NCBI GenBank assembly: GCA_963580285.1
Contig: OY757010.1
Coordinates: 223,777,234 to 223,841,233, forward strand
Reading direction: 5' to 3'
From: Lucinisca nassula
Taxonomy: Eukaryota; Mollusca; Bivalvia; Lucinida; Lucinidae
Length of the DNA stretch: 64,000 bases
The translations under genes and the position numbers were made by a program. Below are positions 9,579 through 21,165 of this stretch, one piece after another. The notes beneath the pieces were generated by a model. That model saw only the letters and a program-made list of their open reading frames with translations. It made no database searches and was not told where the DNA came from. The number at the start of each line of letters is the position of its first letter. Position 1 is the stretch's first letter.

Positions 9579-9579
9579 G

Positions 9580-10989
9580 TTTGAACAGTCAAATCCAAAT
9601 ATATAGTTTTTTTTTGTTTGGAGTTGCACTCTCCTTGATGGATTGCCGACCAGTGCTTGAGGGCTTCATCTACCCTTTGATATTGCTATGCAGATTCAGT
9701 TTACAGCTATGTATAGAATCAGTAACGCAGGTGTCTCATGCAACTGGATATCCGTATTTTGCAATAAATCAAATGCAATAATGTACACGTCGAAACTGAC
9801 CGATGTAATAATTTCATGTAGTGCTGTTATTTACATACCTAAGTGAAACTTACTTACACCAATGCACTTCCATGGATAAGAAAAAAACATTACACAATTT
9901 ATTAAAACGACAACAAAAGGAAGAGCATGCTGTCGTCTGCCAGAATATTGTTTTTACAGTTGAATCCACATAATCAATTAACGTGATTTTCCTTTTTTTA
10001 ATAGAAGTGGAACAGACGACAGCTCTGCCATGTTGTCAATCCTACATGAAACGACTATACACTGCATGCCTGTAATCGTATTAAACGTTTTGCTTAGAAA
10101 TATACTAATTCTATGTCACTGAAAGAAAAAAGAATTGATTGAAACATAAAAACTCGAAGGAAGATGCAAACCCACGACTACATTTACTTAATGAAAACTG
10201 GCATTAAGTTAATACAGTGTAAAAGCATACGGCGGCGTTAATCCGCAGTTTGATATCTGAATAAAAGCGCGTTTCTAAGGGACTTGTATAGCATCAATTA
10301 GAACAATTATTTTATGGTTACAGCAAAACTGCCCTTGGCTTGCTTAAAACTGTTAATCCGCTACGTTAAACGAGTGCACTTGAACAGTATTCTGTTTTCA
10401 ACATACATGTACTAGAATAGACTGTATGCTGTCAAAGGAAATACAAAAACAAACTGCCCTATGTGGAAGTACGGGGAGACGCTCTTTCATAACCATCTGA
10501 CGTGAAATGCAGATAAAGCTGAAAACATAACACAATACATATAAAACACGTTTTTATTCATGTTTAAATCGTTCAAAAAAAAAAAGAAGAAAAGAAAAGA
10601 AGAAAGAAAAGAAAAATGCATCCCTCTTCAGATAGGATGGATTCTTAAACTACATATAATGTAAACTCACAGGGTATTTAGGACAGATACAGGACTTTTA
10701 GTTATCTTGACGCAAGTTCCAGCTTACGTAAACTTACTTTGTTAAAAACAAGACTAACTGCAGAAATGTTATTGCGACATTCCCAGATCCAAGAAGTCGA
10801 TTCTGGTGAAATTTGTTTCAAAGGAATTTCATTGCAGATGAATCGATTGTCCAGTGACTTGAGAACTCAGACTGTTCATGAAAAAGAACTGCTGTATTTC
10901 CAGACCAATGGATAGATTCGGGTAAAATTTAGTACTAGCACTCCTTGCAGGTAAGATTTCGGCGGCCTAGCACAAAGTTTCAAGGAGTC
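9580..10989. other. No gene seen; AT-rich
   Basis: About 1.4 kb with no supported coding frame. The only structure is an A/G-only tract at about 10575-10616. Confidence 0.4.
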
Positions 10990-11226
10990 AACAGAACGTA
11001 GATTATTTTCTAATACAGGGGCAAACGTTTTTTTTTCTTATTTCTGTTCTAAAATATAAATTGTGGATTCACGTTAGAACCGCCTCGATGAGGCGGTTCT
11101 AACGTGTACCCCAAAATCTATATTTTAAGCGAAAACAAGAAAGATGTCACAATTTTTCATCATAAGATCGTTGTATTTTTTTGCGGTAAAATTTACAATG
11201 TATTTAAACAGGTGTGTTTTCGTATC
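10990..11226. mobile_element. Hpn MITE, left end worn
   Basis: Central palindrome at 11053-11127 with arms ACGTTAGAACCGCCTC and GAGGCGGTTCTAACGT. Right half ends GGTGTGTTTTCGTATCG. The left terminus is not recognisable. Confidence 0.75.
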
Positions 11227-11289
11227 GAGTCTACAAACTGCCTTCACATCAGCTATCACATGTAATGAAAACCATGCTAAATCTTACCT

Positions 11290-11382
11290 CATGCTGAGGC
11301 AAATAGAGTTTCCCTTCGGTGTCTCTGATGGGAGGTGTGGGTTAACTGTACCGATTCCTGATCTTGCCTTTATTTCTATTTT
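11290..11382 (+). mobile_element. RT-tail copy, last ~90 bp
   Basis: GTGTCTCTGATGGGAGG, GGGTTAACTGTACCG, GATTCCTGATCTTGCC, TTTATTTCTATTTTTC: only the very 3' end of the retroelement. Confidence 0.7.
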
Positions 11383-11466
11383 TCAAGCATGTTTTTTTTT
11401 TTTTTATTGGAGACTACCACAACTATAAAGATACGCTTCTAATAAACACACCAACGGCCTTTATGT

Positions 11467-11702
11467 GAGCCCCGCCAAGCGAATTTGTGTCTTCGAGCAT
11501 TCCGTCATGACAAATGTTAACTGCGCATGCCCAGCCATTCAGAGGGGCCAGGGATATGCCTTTCTGTCTGAGGGTTCCTCTTGATTCACTGCTTGTATGA
11601 GCGAGCAGCGAAGGTTCTGGCGAGACTGCGCGGATGCGCAGGCTCGCCTGAACCTTCGATGCTCGCATAGGCGATAAGTACCAAAATCGCTTGACGGGGC
11701 CC
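11467..11702. mobile_element. 236-bp MITE with GC-rich hairpin
   Basis: Left end GAGCCCCGCCAAGCGAATTT and right end AAATCGCTTGACGGGGCCC are imperfect inverted repeats. Inside, GAGCAGCGAAGGTTCTGGCG and CTCGCCTGAACCTTCG form a ~30-bp stem around CGCGGAT. A near-identical copy lies at 21666-21900. Open frames across it are incidental. Confidence 0.75.
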
Positions 11703-12173
11703 ATGTGAAAACAGTATATTGTATTTCGGAAATACATTTACCGTTTTGAAAGAGAACATATTATTACGTAGACATAAATATTAGATGATTAGAAACAAAC
11801 GATTAAATACGAGTAAATTCACTCTATATTAGGACGCTTACTTGATATTACACACTTACTTTGATGCGTTCGAACTTCGCCCTATGGCGAAGTTGTATCC
11901 TGATTACTGGTTACTGCAATAGCAGCATCCTAAAAGTTGTTTCCCGCGCGTACATGTGGACATATTATGCATATTTGATTAAGTATTGAGACAAAGTCTT
12001 TGAACAGTCAGGGAGAAATTTGTATTGGTCTATTAAAATTGGAAGGAGGAAATGAAGACATTTTCGTGGTTTTAGTCTGTCTACTTATGATTTTCCTCGC
12101 GTTATATTATACTAGACTTCACCATAATCTTATAAAAGAAAAATAACTTTATGATTTAAGGAGAATTGGAACA
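11703..12173. other. No gene seen
   Basis: AT-rich; a short inverted pair GAACTTCGCCCTATGGCGAAGTT at 11870-11893 is the only structure noted. Confidence 0.4.
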
Positions 12174-12376
12174 CCTGGCAGATTTTTCTGCCATTTTTAA
12201 AGGGATACAACTTACGGGACTTCCTGTTCGCTTTTCTATCAGTCCTGTCCCACATGAAAGTGGGTCTACTCTTAAAGGAAAGAATTTGCTCCTCAGGAGC
12301 AAATTCGTTCCTTTAAGAGTTGACCCCTATTGACGTGGGAGACAAAAATACTTTTAAAGGAGTTAGCTCCCCTGAA
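12174..12376 (+). mobile_element. Foldback repeat, AAAGAATTTGCTCC family
   Basis: About 200 bp shared with an inverted copy at 33922-34115: CCTGTTCGCTTTTCTATCA, GGGTCTACTCTTAAAGGAA, AGAATTTGCTCC and its complement GGAGCAAATTCG, TTGACCCCTATTGACG, GACAAAAATACTTT. The centre is a hairpin with arms of ~25 bp. Confidence 0.7.
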
Positions 12377-12579
12377 GGTGTTACCATTCCCCTTAACTGA
12401 ATGCACATTTCATTGTGATGATTCCCTCTAACTTGCGTGTAATATAAGAAATGCTTTTTGTCAGTTCTGAAGAGCATACAGAATTCACATAATGGCACGG
12501 TATGGTGATGTCAGATAATGTGTGAAGCTCTCATCTTTCTACCTGACAATATTTATATGTGAATTGGTTGTTTGGACAA

Positions 12580-12705
12580 TGCTGTTTACATTAGGGTCTA
12601 GTTGTTTCAAGTTTGTGTTTCTTTCCCTCTTGTGTCTCTTATGGGAGCTGTGGTTTAATTGTATCGATTCCTGTTCTTTGCCTTCACTTCTATTTTTCAT
12701 GTTGT
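12580..12705 (+). mobile_element. RT-tail copy, 5'-truncated
   Basis: TTAGGGTCTAGTTGTTTCAA, TTTGTGTTTCTTTCCC, GGGAGCTGTGG, TTAATTGTATCGATTCCTG and CTTCACTTCTATTTTTC in the usual order. Confidence 0.7.
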
Positions 12706-12744
12706 CCCTTTCCGTTGAAAACCGATTTTAAATAATTGAAGCTT

Positions 12745-13800
12745 TTAGCTCAACTTCAAGATATTTGGATGTTGTATTAAATATTGATATTGTCTATTTC
12801 GATGGTTTGATCAGTCAAATTTATACTCCCTAGAACTTCAGTTATGTAACGCAAATTCTTCTGATACCAAATCTCGTTTTTGGATTTCCATTTTATCTAT
12901 TGTAGATGGGTTTGTTTCTTGCAAATTTTATGATAAACGTGATAATTTTGATTTTGAGATGGTAAATTTTGTTTTCCTGGATGTCGATGTCGATTTTCCT
13001 CGGGCTCCATTCTACGGTATTCATATTTTGCAATTAATTCGATTTGCCAGACAGTCTAGTCATGTAACTGACTTCAACACTCGTAATATGTTGTTAACTG
13101 CATAACTTCTTAATCGGGGTTATCGGTATCATCAACTACGTAGAGCCTTTTCTAAGTTTTATAGACGTAATTCCGATTTAGTTTCTCAATTTAATGCTCT
13201 TCTGCAACAAGGCCTATAGAAACCCGAATTTTAATATGACTTAGTATATAAATTCAGAAAAATATATGTTTTCAATCACTTCAGTGCATGCCCAATTTCG
13301 TAAGAACATTCTTCGATATAAAAAGATTGGGTACAAAATAAAAGTTATACGACAGACTGCATGCATCGGAGTTAACCCAGTCACAGTTGAAAATTCCCCT
13401 TCCCTCTTTAATTACACGTCTGCGGGCCGGGCCTCAGATTCTCTGACGGTTCCAGCGTAAATGCTTACTTGCGGATTACTCTAGGATTGTGGCCGCGTAT
13501 AATCGATTTAAGCATCCAGTGAAATTCTTTTCATTTACCGTTCCATGGCGGTTCTTCTGTCGCGGTTTATTTTTTTTATGGTTTGTCTTTGAGTGTGTGA
13601 ATGGCTTATATATTTTGATTTTGCATAACCAATTGGCTATTTTTTGGAAAGTAACTACACTTTTGGCTTCCCGCTATCGATATTTCCAGTAGGGTCTAGT
13701 TATTTCATGTCTGTGTTTATTTACCTTTGGTGTCTCTGCTGGGAGGTATGTTTTAATTGTATCGATTACTGATTATTTCTTCACTTCTATTTTACTTAAA
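12745..13800 (+). pseudogene. RT-tail: decayed C-terminus of a reverse transcriptase plus 3' UTR
   Basis: Translating 12960-13460 in pieces gives YGIHILQLIRFARQSSHV, LLNRGYRYHQLRRAFSKFY, YKKIGYKIKVIRQTAC and GRASDSLTVPA. These fit the C-terminal part of a reverse-transcriptase polyprotein I associate with molluscs and cnidarians (typical form: GVYISQLIR ... LLNQGYRYHKLRKAFSKFY ... MTVP). Several stops and frame changes break it. The conserved 3' UTR follows, ending near 13797 with TTCACTTCTATTTT. The catalytic RT motifs are upstream of the truncation and absent. I cannot decide from this fragment whether the element is LINE-like or Penelope-like. The same C-terminus is found at 51587 (plus) and 59265-59040 (minus). 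Confidence 0.65.
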
Positions 13801-13814
13801 CTTAAGTTTTAGGT

Positions 13815-14407
13815 AATGTTATTTGGAACCTGATGCTCTGTCTCTTGCTGGGTCCACCGGAGACTAACTGTTGTTTTTCGTTTGCGCCAGCATTTCAGTT
13901 ATTTCATACTGTCGAGTCCCCACCGTTGTTTCATCTCTGTAATTATTTGACTTTTATGTTCTTGGAGATGCAGCACTGATGAGTTAGGAAGCTAATTTAA
14001 TTTTATGCAATGTTGCTTGGCGCCTGATGCTCTGTCTCTGGTTGGGCCGATCGAAGACTAACCGTTGGTTTTCTTTCGCTCTAGCATTTCAGTGGTTTCT
14101 GCTGTCTAGTCCTCACCGCTGTTTCATCTCTGTGGTTGTTTGACTTTTTTGTTCTCGGAGATGTTGTACTGATAAGTAAGGAGCCCTTTATGCGGACTGA
14201 CAAATTATTTGTCTAAATCGCGACGGAAGTAAGGGCGAGGAAATCGATTTAAGCCCCCAGTGAAATTCTTTTCACTGACCGATCCAAGGCGGTTCTTCTG
14301 TCGCGGTTTATTTTTGTTATGGTTTGTCTTTGTGTGTGTGCATCGCTTATATTTTTGTTTTGGTTAGTCAATTGGCCATTTTGTGGCAAAACAACTGTTC
14401 ATTTGGC
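13815..14407 (+). mobile_element. RT-tail copy with internal duplication
   Basis: The 3' UTR block CCTGATGCTCTGTCTC ... CATTTCAGT ... GTTTCATCTCTG occurs twice (about 13825-13990 and 14015-14180), then the usual tail starts (GATTTAAGCCCCCAG, CTTCTGTCGCGGTTTA) and stops at 14407. Confidence 0.65.
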
Positions 14408-14521
14408 TTTCCGCTAATACTACTGGTTATGACGCAAATACCGTTTGCTATAATAAAAGGGTACTTTCACTGATTTGGGCGAGTATTGTCCCTTGTTGGA
14501 ATATCGAAGGACAGGAACTAG

Positions 14522-14769
14522 CCATCACGAAAAGACGCCTATACACATACATTGTAAATTTTACAGCCGAAAACAGAATCAAATTTTAAGATGAAAAAAT
14601 TGTGATGGTTTTCTTATTTCTGCTCAAAATATAGATTGTGGGTAAACGTCACAACCGCTTTGAGACGGTTCTAACGAGTTAGATTTTAGATCAGAAATAA
14701 GAAAAATAATGTTTGTCCGTGTGAACCCCAGTTTTACTATATAAAAGTGGGGTTAAATGTTTTCGTGAT
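14522..14769. mobile_element. Hpn MITE
   Basis: Left end CATCACGAAAAGACGCC and right end GTTTTCGTGATG. The central palindrome is diverged (GTCACAACCGCTTTGAGACG), so base pairing is weaker than in younger copies. The CCCCAGTTTTACTATA ... AAGTGGGG block is intact. Confidence 0.75.
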
Positions 14770-15777
14770 GGAGTGCAATTCGATATTCCATTTCGGGACA
14801 AATATTAGACAACACTATATTATGATATCGGCATGTTTCTCTTCGACAAATGATTGATCAGTTTCTTGTAACGGTATTATGTATTGGTACGGATAACCAG
14901 GCTTAGATTGTTCCTTTGGGAGAATACATTAGATACTGAACATCTGAAATTAAGCTTAACTGTAATAAATCGCTGTGGTGTTGGAGAAGCAATAGCAGGA
15001 AGCTCTAAGACGAATGTAAATTGTAAACCCTCTACAATGACAGACTTATGTCTCCAGAATAGATCCTGTCTAAAACAATGTTCTGTTTCCGATTTGATCA
15101 GATATTTGACATAGGGTCGGTAGGTGTTTTTTTTATTTTATATTTTTTGTTTTCAAACCAAATTAGGGTCGTTAGAAAGGATTTTTTATCACAGGCAATT
15201 GAAATTGATAAACTGAGCTACAATATGCCTAGTTAGTTTCATTTTACTCTCTCCCCCCACCTCTCCTTCCTCGACGCGGTGAGATAAATTTCCAACTTTG
15301 CCTTTTCTGTTTGCTCTTAGCTTCCTTTCCCCGCCACGGATCAAGGTGTATCCTCCGCGCCTCAACATGCTAACCAATATTGTCAATCTTTTTGACACGC
15401 TGACATGCCAGCTGATACCTTTGTCAAGAACAAGAAAATGCTGACATAGTGCACACATTTTTATTTTAAATAATGTTTACCCCCAGCTCTTTTAGAATGG
15501 CATGGCGCCATGCCCATTTTCTCTAGCGTCATATTCTGTTTTACTAGCGCCATGTCCGTTTTACAGATAGAGTAAATGCTGCCCTACATTTTATTACAAA
15601 AATCACTGAAATTGATAAAAAATAACAAAGTCATGCCTGTTTGAATAATGAATATTTTAGACATTTTTAGCAATGAACTGTTGCCTATTTGACAGTCTAT
15701 TTGACAGTCCCCATTTATGGTTGACTGCTAATCCGGCTGTTTATTGTACTAAAGAAATCATAAAAGTGTTTTAGCTG
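14770..15777. other. No gene seen
   Basis: About 1 kb without coding support. A local near-repeat of GGCGCCATG/AGCGCCATG (15505-15555) is the only pattern noted. Confidence 0.4.
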
Positions 15778-15825
15778 TGGGTTAATTGTATCGATTCCCG
15801 ATCATTGCTTTCACTTCTATTTTGA
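15778..15825 (+). mobile_element. RT-tail copy, last ~45 bp
   Basis: GCTGTGGGTTAATTGTATCG followed by ATTCCCGATCATTGC and TTCACTTCTATTTTG: an extreme 5' truncation, which helps fix the 3' end of the element. Confidence 0.65.
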
Positions 15826-15844
15826 TAACAAGAGTAATTGACAC

Positions 15845-16180
15845 TACATTCGAACTTCAATGGCTCGAACACCTATGGGACCTCGAAAATCTGTTCGAGA
15901 CAGGGGTAGTTCGAGCCACAGAGGCTTACGGCCAGGAGGCATAACGTGATACTTTTTAACATCCTTTCGGTGTTCTATAATGAATATGTATGCTGTGTGT
16001 ACTCATTAGAATCGCCTCATCGAGGCGATTATAATGAGTACACACAGCATACATTTGCGAGATAAAAGACTAAAATCTCCTTAATTATCCCCCACTATTT
16101 CTTATGTAGAGGATTTCGCTAGGGACTCAAGAACAGGTTCGACTCATCCATGGTAAACGAGCCATCGAAGTTCAACTGTA
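15845..16180. mobile_element. Pal6 MITE
   Basis: Terminal inverted repeats: left CGAACTTCAATGGCTCGAAC, right (complement) GAACTTCGATGGCTCG. A 67-bp central palindrome lies at 15987-16053. The second copy is 45228-45567. The ends have nothing in common with Hpn, but the central palindrome is homologous to that of Hpn. Confidence 0.8.
15987..16053. repeat. Central palindrome of Pal6
   Basis: Arms GTACTCATTAGAATCGCCTC and GAGGCGATTATAATGAGTAC, extended on both sides by TGTATGCTGTGT and its complement; loop AT. One mismatch within the 20-bp core. Confidence 0.85.
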
Positions 16181-16274
16181 ATTAAACAATTGAGTGTGAA
16201 AGGTTGCCTGACCAGTGTTATCATGTGCGTGTAGCGGAAACTACGCCATATGCTGGCAGTCTGGTCAGCAACAG

Positions 16275-16930
16275 TGTCTAAAATAGAAGTGGAGGTAATG
16301 ATCAGGAATCGATACAATTAACTCACAGCTCCCATCAGAGACACCAAAGGGAAAGAAACACAAACATGAAGCAACAGACCTCAACGGAAACACCAACAGC
16401 GGAAAGCCAAAAGGACAGCCACCTTCCCACCAAACGGCCAACAGGCTATCCAAAATGAATTAATACAAGCGACACAAACATCCAAAGACAAACCATAGCA
16501 AAAATAAACCGCGACAGAAGAACCGCCTTGGAACGGTCAGCAGAAACGAATTCCACTAGGGGGCTTAAATCGACCCCACGTGGCCACAATCCTCGCCCCA
16601 CTTCCATTGCGATTAAGACAAACAACCCGCCCAGTCCGCATGAAGGCCTCCTAACTCATCAGTGCAACATCCCCGTGAACACAAAATGATGAAACAACGA
16701 AGAGGACTCGACAGCAAGAAACAATCGAAATGCCGGAGCAAAGGAAAACCAACAGTCAGACCCCGATGGGCCAGACCAGAGACAAAGCATCAGGTACCAA
16801 CCAACATAAGCACCCACGCTGGAACCGTCATGGATTCTGAGGCCCGACCCACCGGCGTGCAACCAAAGAGGGAAGCAAAGTTGCCAACCGTGATTTCCCA
16901 GAAACGAAACATTCTGAACAGTAAACACAG
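16275..16930 (-). mobile_element. RT-tail copy, long
   Basis: On the minus strand this runs from the protein-coding C-terminus region through the whole 3' UTR, ending at 16275 with CTTCTATTTTAG. The minus-strand frame near 16928 and the plus-strand frame at 16662 are both by-products of this repeat. Confidence 0.7.
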
Positions 16931-18160
16931 ATCAGACTGTGCAGAATTTCATGCTGATTTGAGTCTTTTCTGTGTGTGCATATGCATTCATGCATTTCTC
17001 GAGCCATTTCTAATGTTACCGCAATAGGACAGTTTAACAGGCTGATCCTACTAGCACAAAAACGAACAGGGGTGGATATAACTGCATTTTACCGTCGTTT
17101 CTTATACATTTACAGGAAAATGAGCTAGCACTCAGCAAACAAATCTTTGAACGAAAGATCAGCCTGTTCATATAGCTCTTCGTTTTCTCCTCTCTGAATA
17201 TCCCAGAACCCACACTACGAAAGGCTTGTACAAACAGTAAAGACTGATCAGACGGCGCAGGCTGATCTGAGTCTTCACCTGTCGCACAGCTTTTACTGTC
17301 ATGTTTTCCAAAAGTTGCATGCAAAAAGCGTGTGTGCAAACTATTGATGACGTATTGCTATTGACAAACGTGGGAAAATTTTCAGACTGCAACCACTGCA
17401 CGTACAAAAAATGACGGCGGGAAATTCAGCGCAACTACATGTGCGACCAGCGAAGACTCCGATCATCCAGCGCATCTGTGAAGGCTTATCCCTCTGTTCA
17501 TGGATTTCCTTAAAGAAAATACTTACGTGATTACACAACAATAAATATTAAAGCTGTCTGCATTATTTATGGTTGTTGAAGCGTTGACACGTGTCTGATT
17601 ATCGCTGTAGGTGGTAAAACATGTTTCGGGTAACTTTTATTGTCACAATAGACTTCAAAGAAAAGTATTCTGATAATAGAGAGGGGTCATACCGCAAGAA
17701 AAATTGTGCGCCATTGTACTTTTTAATACGTCCGAGACACGGTTTTATGCACCCTGGGCTTCCGAAAAACACTGGGACAAAATGCAATACAATTTTTCCG
17801 GTTGCCTGGTGGGCACCCGACCGTGAAATTGAACCTGTCCGACGCGATTTTAACCCGTGTCGGTCAATCAGGCAATTGTTTATTTCTGAAACTGTGGTAT
17901 TGACAAATTTACGCAACAAACGTGTATGAAAAACGGGATTTTGTTTTTCGATTTTGCGAAAAAAAAATAACAGTCGGCGGAAATTTGATGGGTCGGTCGG
18001 GAAATCGGAAACATAATTTTTTTAGGCCTAATAACTGTGTAAATGAGTTCGTCAAAGAAAAAGCCCAATCAAATGAAAGTATTAAATACTGCTCTACTCA
18101 ACCCTAACCCTCTACTCAGTTCGCCTTAATTTATGATTTATCACCAACTGGAACACAACG
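16931..18160. other. No gene seen
   Basis: Contains decayed pieces resembling the inside of TTAA-2, for example CTGATCAGACGGCGCAGG at 17246-17263 and GCTGATTTGAGTCTTTTC near 16953. Frames of around 100 codons on both strands at 17599-17929 mirror one another and lack any domain I recognise. An (AAT)n run starts at 18161. Confidence 0.4.
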
Positions 18161-18362
18161 TAATAATAATAATAATAATAATAATAATCGACCTTATTTA
18201 TAGAGGGTAACACATTTAGTGCTTCCATGTTGCCCTCTTTTCCTGGGTTGGAACCAGTACTAAGCAAACTTGCTCAAGGAAACAACACTTGGCGCTTGCG
18301 GGGATCGAACCAGGTACCTCTCGATCTCAAATCCGATGCTTTACCACTGCATACAGCGCTCA
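18161..18362 (-). mobile_element. tRNA-headed SINE with (ATT)n tail
   Basis: Minus strand: A box-like GCAGTGGTAAAGC, perfect B box GGTTCGATCCC, a ~120-bp body (GAGGGCAACATGGAAGC) and a 3' tail of about nine ATT units (18161-18188). No stable acceptor stem, so not a tRNA gene. Confidence 0.7.
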
Positions 18363-19292
18363 GCTTACGACTTGACGTTTAGGCGACATGAAAATAAACT
18401 CCATTGGGCTTGTGGATCAGAATGTGTCGTTTAGCGGGAACACAACGTTAAGCTAACATATCAACGTCGATACGTTGCAACGACATGAAATAAAATGTCA
18501 CAGTCTAATCGGACATAACTTGCAAATTCCGGCTTTTGCGATGGACGCCGGTTTATAAAAACGCTTCGGCTATAGATGTACCTTCGCAGCAAGCATGTGG
18601 AGTTAGATAGAAAGTTTCTAGAAGATTTTTTTTTGCGAGCCACAAGCTCTATTTACATATCTAGACAACGAAGCGTCGGTCAGTTCAAACGTATCAAATT
18701 TAGGGCCTAAAAATAGCCGTGTTTCTGTTTACCCGACCGGCCCTGCTTCAGACCCTCCGACTCTACTATTTTTATCAATAAAAGAACAAAATAAAAATTA
18801 AATCACCGACGCTACCATTTTCAATTTCCGACCCTACCTAGTGTCGTCTTTGCATTTTCGCATGGTAATTTCGCGCTTTAAGTACATGTTTGTATTTTTT
18901 GGACATTTAGTACCTTCCAAAATACAGAGCTGACATTTTTGAGCATCATAAATGAATTCTGATATACAGTGCAAGTCTCAACATGATAATTTTATCTAAA
19001 AAAACATGTACAAAAACAAAAGCGCGTAAAAAATATAGGCCCGGCCCTGTTTCTTTCGGAATGAAAAATAAAATAATAATAAAAAAAAGTTTCTCCCGCC
19101 TACGGACTATTTTTTTTTTCAGCATGTTAGCGGAAGCACAGCCATTTTTTTACGCCGTACCTTTCACAACGTAGTCATCCTCAGAGACATGAAACTTCAG
19201 AATTATGAGCTAAGGTTACGAACTGCTGCTCTTCGCGAAAATAGGTTCCAGCAACTTTATTTCCAATCTGGCAACTGTCCCAGCAGCAACTG
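18363..19292. other. No gene seen; AT-rich
   Basis: No coding support on either strand. AT-rich with several A and T runs. Confidence 0.4.
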
Positions 19293-19420
19293 TCCCAGCA
19301 GGCACACGCCGCAAGGGTAGCGTCAAAACAACGTCGGTGCAACGTCACGACGTTCCACCGAAGAAGATGTGACGTTGCATTAACGTCATGACGTTGCACC
19401 GACGTTGTTGTGACGTCAAA
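19293..19420. repeat. ACGTYG-rich palindrome (CCCAGCAGGCACA family)
   Basis: Starts CCCAGCAGGCACACGCCG and then alternates AACGTC/ACGTTG words arranged as a palindrome (AACAACGTCGGTGCAACGTC and complement). A complete relative is at 56442-56539; the right terminus is lost here. Confidence 0.7.
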
Positions 19421-19562
19421 ACCATATGCTTGCTGATTGTAATCGTTACCTCTGGCTATAGTAGTATGAACTCCCGTTAGCAGAAGACATAATTGCTCAC
19501 AGCGAGTGTGATTCTTTGAATCAGCGAAGGAGGCACTGAGCTAGTTTTCTGCAAGAAATGCC

Positions 19563-19818
19563 CATCACTTTGAAGACCCAACTATACCCCACTTTAGATA
19601 GTGAAAACTGGGGTCTACGACGGTATACATTATTTTTCTTAATTCTTCTCCAAGTCATAGATTGTGTGTACTCGTTAGAACCGCCTCAATGAGGCGATTC
19701 TTACGAGCTCCCACAACCTATGTTTGGAGTATTTTAAAAAAAATATCACGAATTTTCACCAGAAAAAGTAGCCATTTTGGAAATGTGCACTATGTCGCAA
19801 GGCTGTGTTATCGTAATG
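19563..19818. mobile_element. Hpn MITE
   Basis: Left CATCACTTTGAAGACCC, right GCACTATGTCGCAAGG ... TGTTATCGTAATG. The central palindrome at 19657-19729 has the left arm canonical and the right arm changed (GAGGCGATTCTTACGAGC). Confidence 0.75.
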
Positions 19819-20082
19819 TGTAGTTATGAAAGAAAATGAAAAAAGAAAAAAAAAATATCGGTAATTTTCATAAGAGAAACAAAAATCATTATCGCACCTT
19901 GAACAAAGCATTACTTCAGATGATGTATTCCAGCAGTGGTTTAAGATAACTAGAGCACAACACAAGTCAAATTTTCACATTTTTTCATAAGAATGTTTCC
20001 TGCTAGCTGTTATATGAACTAAAACACAGAAAAATTAGTCTGAAAGGTTGGATTAAAGCTGCGAATATCGCACTTGAAGGTT

Positions 20083-20158
20083 TCTTTCCCTTCGGTGTCT
20101 CTGATGGGAGATGTGGGTTAATTGTATCGATTCCTGATCGATGCTTTCAGTTCTATTA
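20083..20158 (+). mobile_element. RT-tail copy, last ~75 bp
   Basis: TTTCCCTTCGGTGTCTCTG, ATGGGAGATGTGGG, TTAATTGTATCGATTCCTG, CTTTCAGTTCTATTAA. Confidence 0.7.
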
Positions 20159-20270
20159 ATATTGCAATTGTAAAAAGAAAATAAAATGTATTAACCATCT
20201 TTCTGAATCCATCGTTTGCTCGCCAGTTTAAGGATGATATTTTCAAACTGGTTCGAAGATATGAGCTATA

Positions 20271-20572
20271 CATCACGTGAACAAGTCCGTGAAATAAACA
20301 CCCCGTACACCCCACTTTATATAGAGAAAACTGGGGTTTACGGGGGTAAACATTATTTTCCTTATTTCTGCTCCATGACATAGGTTGTGGGTACTCGTTA
20401 GAACCACCTAAATGAGGTTGTAGAACCGCCTCAATGAGGCGGTTATAACGAGCACCAATAACATATGTTTGCAGTATAAATAAGAAAAATATCCTTGATT
20501 TTCATCCGAAAAGTAGCCATTTTGGAAATGTGAAAAGAATGCACTATGTCGCACGTGTGTGTTATCGTAATG
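20271..20572. mobile_element. Hpn MITE with duplicated hairpin core
   Basis: Left CATCACGTGAACAAGTCCGTG, right TGTTATCGTAATG. The core holds an extra partial arm: TTAGAACCACCTAAATGAGG and then GAACCGCCTCAATGAGGCGG, giving two competing hairpins. Confidence 0.8.
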
Positions 20573-20764
20573 GATATGAGCTATGTTAAAGCGGAAGCCC
20601 TTCAATGTTTTCTCATAGAGAAACTTTCAAAACGCGAACACTGATGGCTGTAGGAGCAGTCTGATCAGGGTCCACAATGTTTGTATGCAAAAAATATGTT
20701 TGAAAAGGTTGCAAGAAGAAGCACCAGACGACATTTCCAGATGCAGCTTTTCATGGCATCTTAA

Positions 20765-20969
20765 CCCTTGTCCTGCTGAATATTCATATAAGCCACACCC
20801 ACTACCGATTATCAACCAATCAGATTACTCGATGCAAATTATTACAACAAATTCACAACCTGAATGACAAACAATGTAGATCCTGATCAGATGGCTTCTT
20901 CAGAAGCCATCTGATCTGGATCTACATTGTTTCAAAGAAAAGGCATATCTGGGTTCAGCAGGACAAGGG
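20765..20969. mobile_element. TTAA-1 MITE
   Basis: TTAA on both sides (20761-20764, 20970-20973). Ends CCCTTGTCCTGCTGAATATTC and CAGCAGGACAAGGG. The internal hairpin GTAGATCCTGATCAGATGGC is intact. Confidence 0.85.
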
Positions 20970-21165
20970 TTAAGGATTAAAAATTGCCATTCGTTGCCTA
21001 TCAATTTTCCTGACATTATGTCTTGTAGTTCTAAAAAAAATTTACGCTTTTCTCGCAACCAATTGTATACTTTTTATTAGTATCTTGGGGCAATAAAATC
21101 TAATTTTATATGTGATGCTTTTCTCTTAAGATGAAATTATATGATATTAAAGATGTAGTAGTGAT

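Noticed and set aside
11423..11737. 104-codon minus-strand frame conserved at a second site (21624-21902)
   Set aside because: The conservation follows the whole MITE, including its non-coding hairpin and ends, rather than a protein.
16662..17027. 121-codon plus-strand frame
   Set aside because: It is the antisense of an RT-tail 3' UTR; equivalent frames appear at other copies only as far as the repeat extends.
17599..17929. Overlapping frames of 106 and 102 codons on opposite strands
   Set aside because: They shadow each other and show no recognisable motif; not enough to call a gene.
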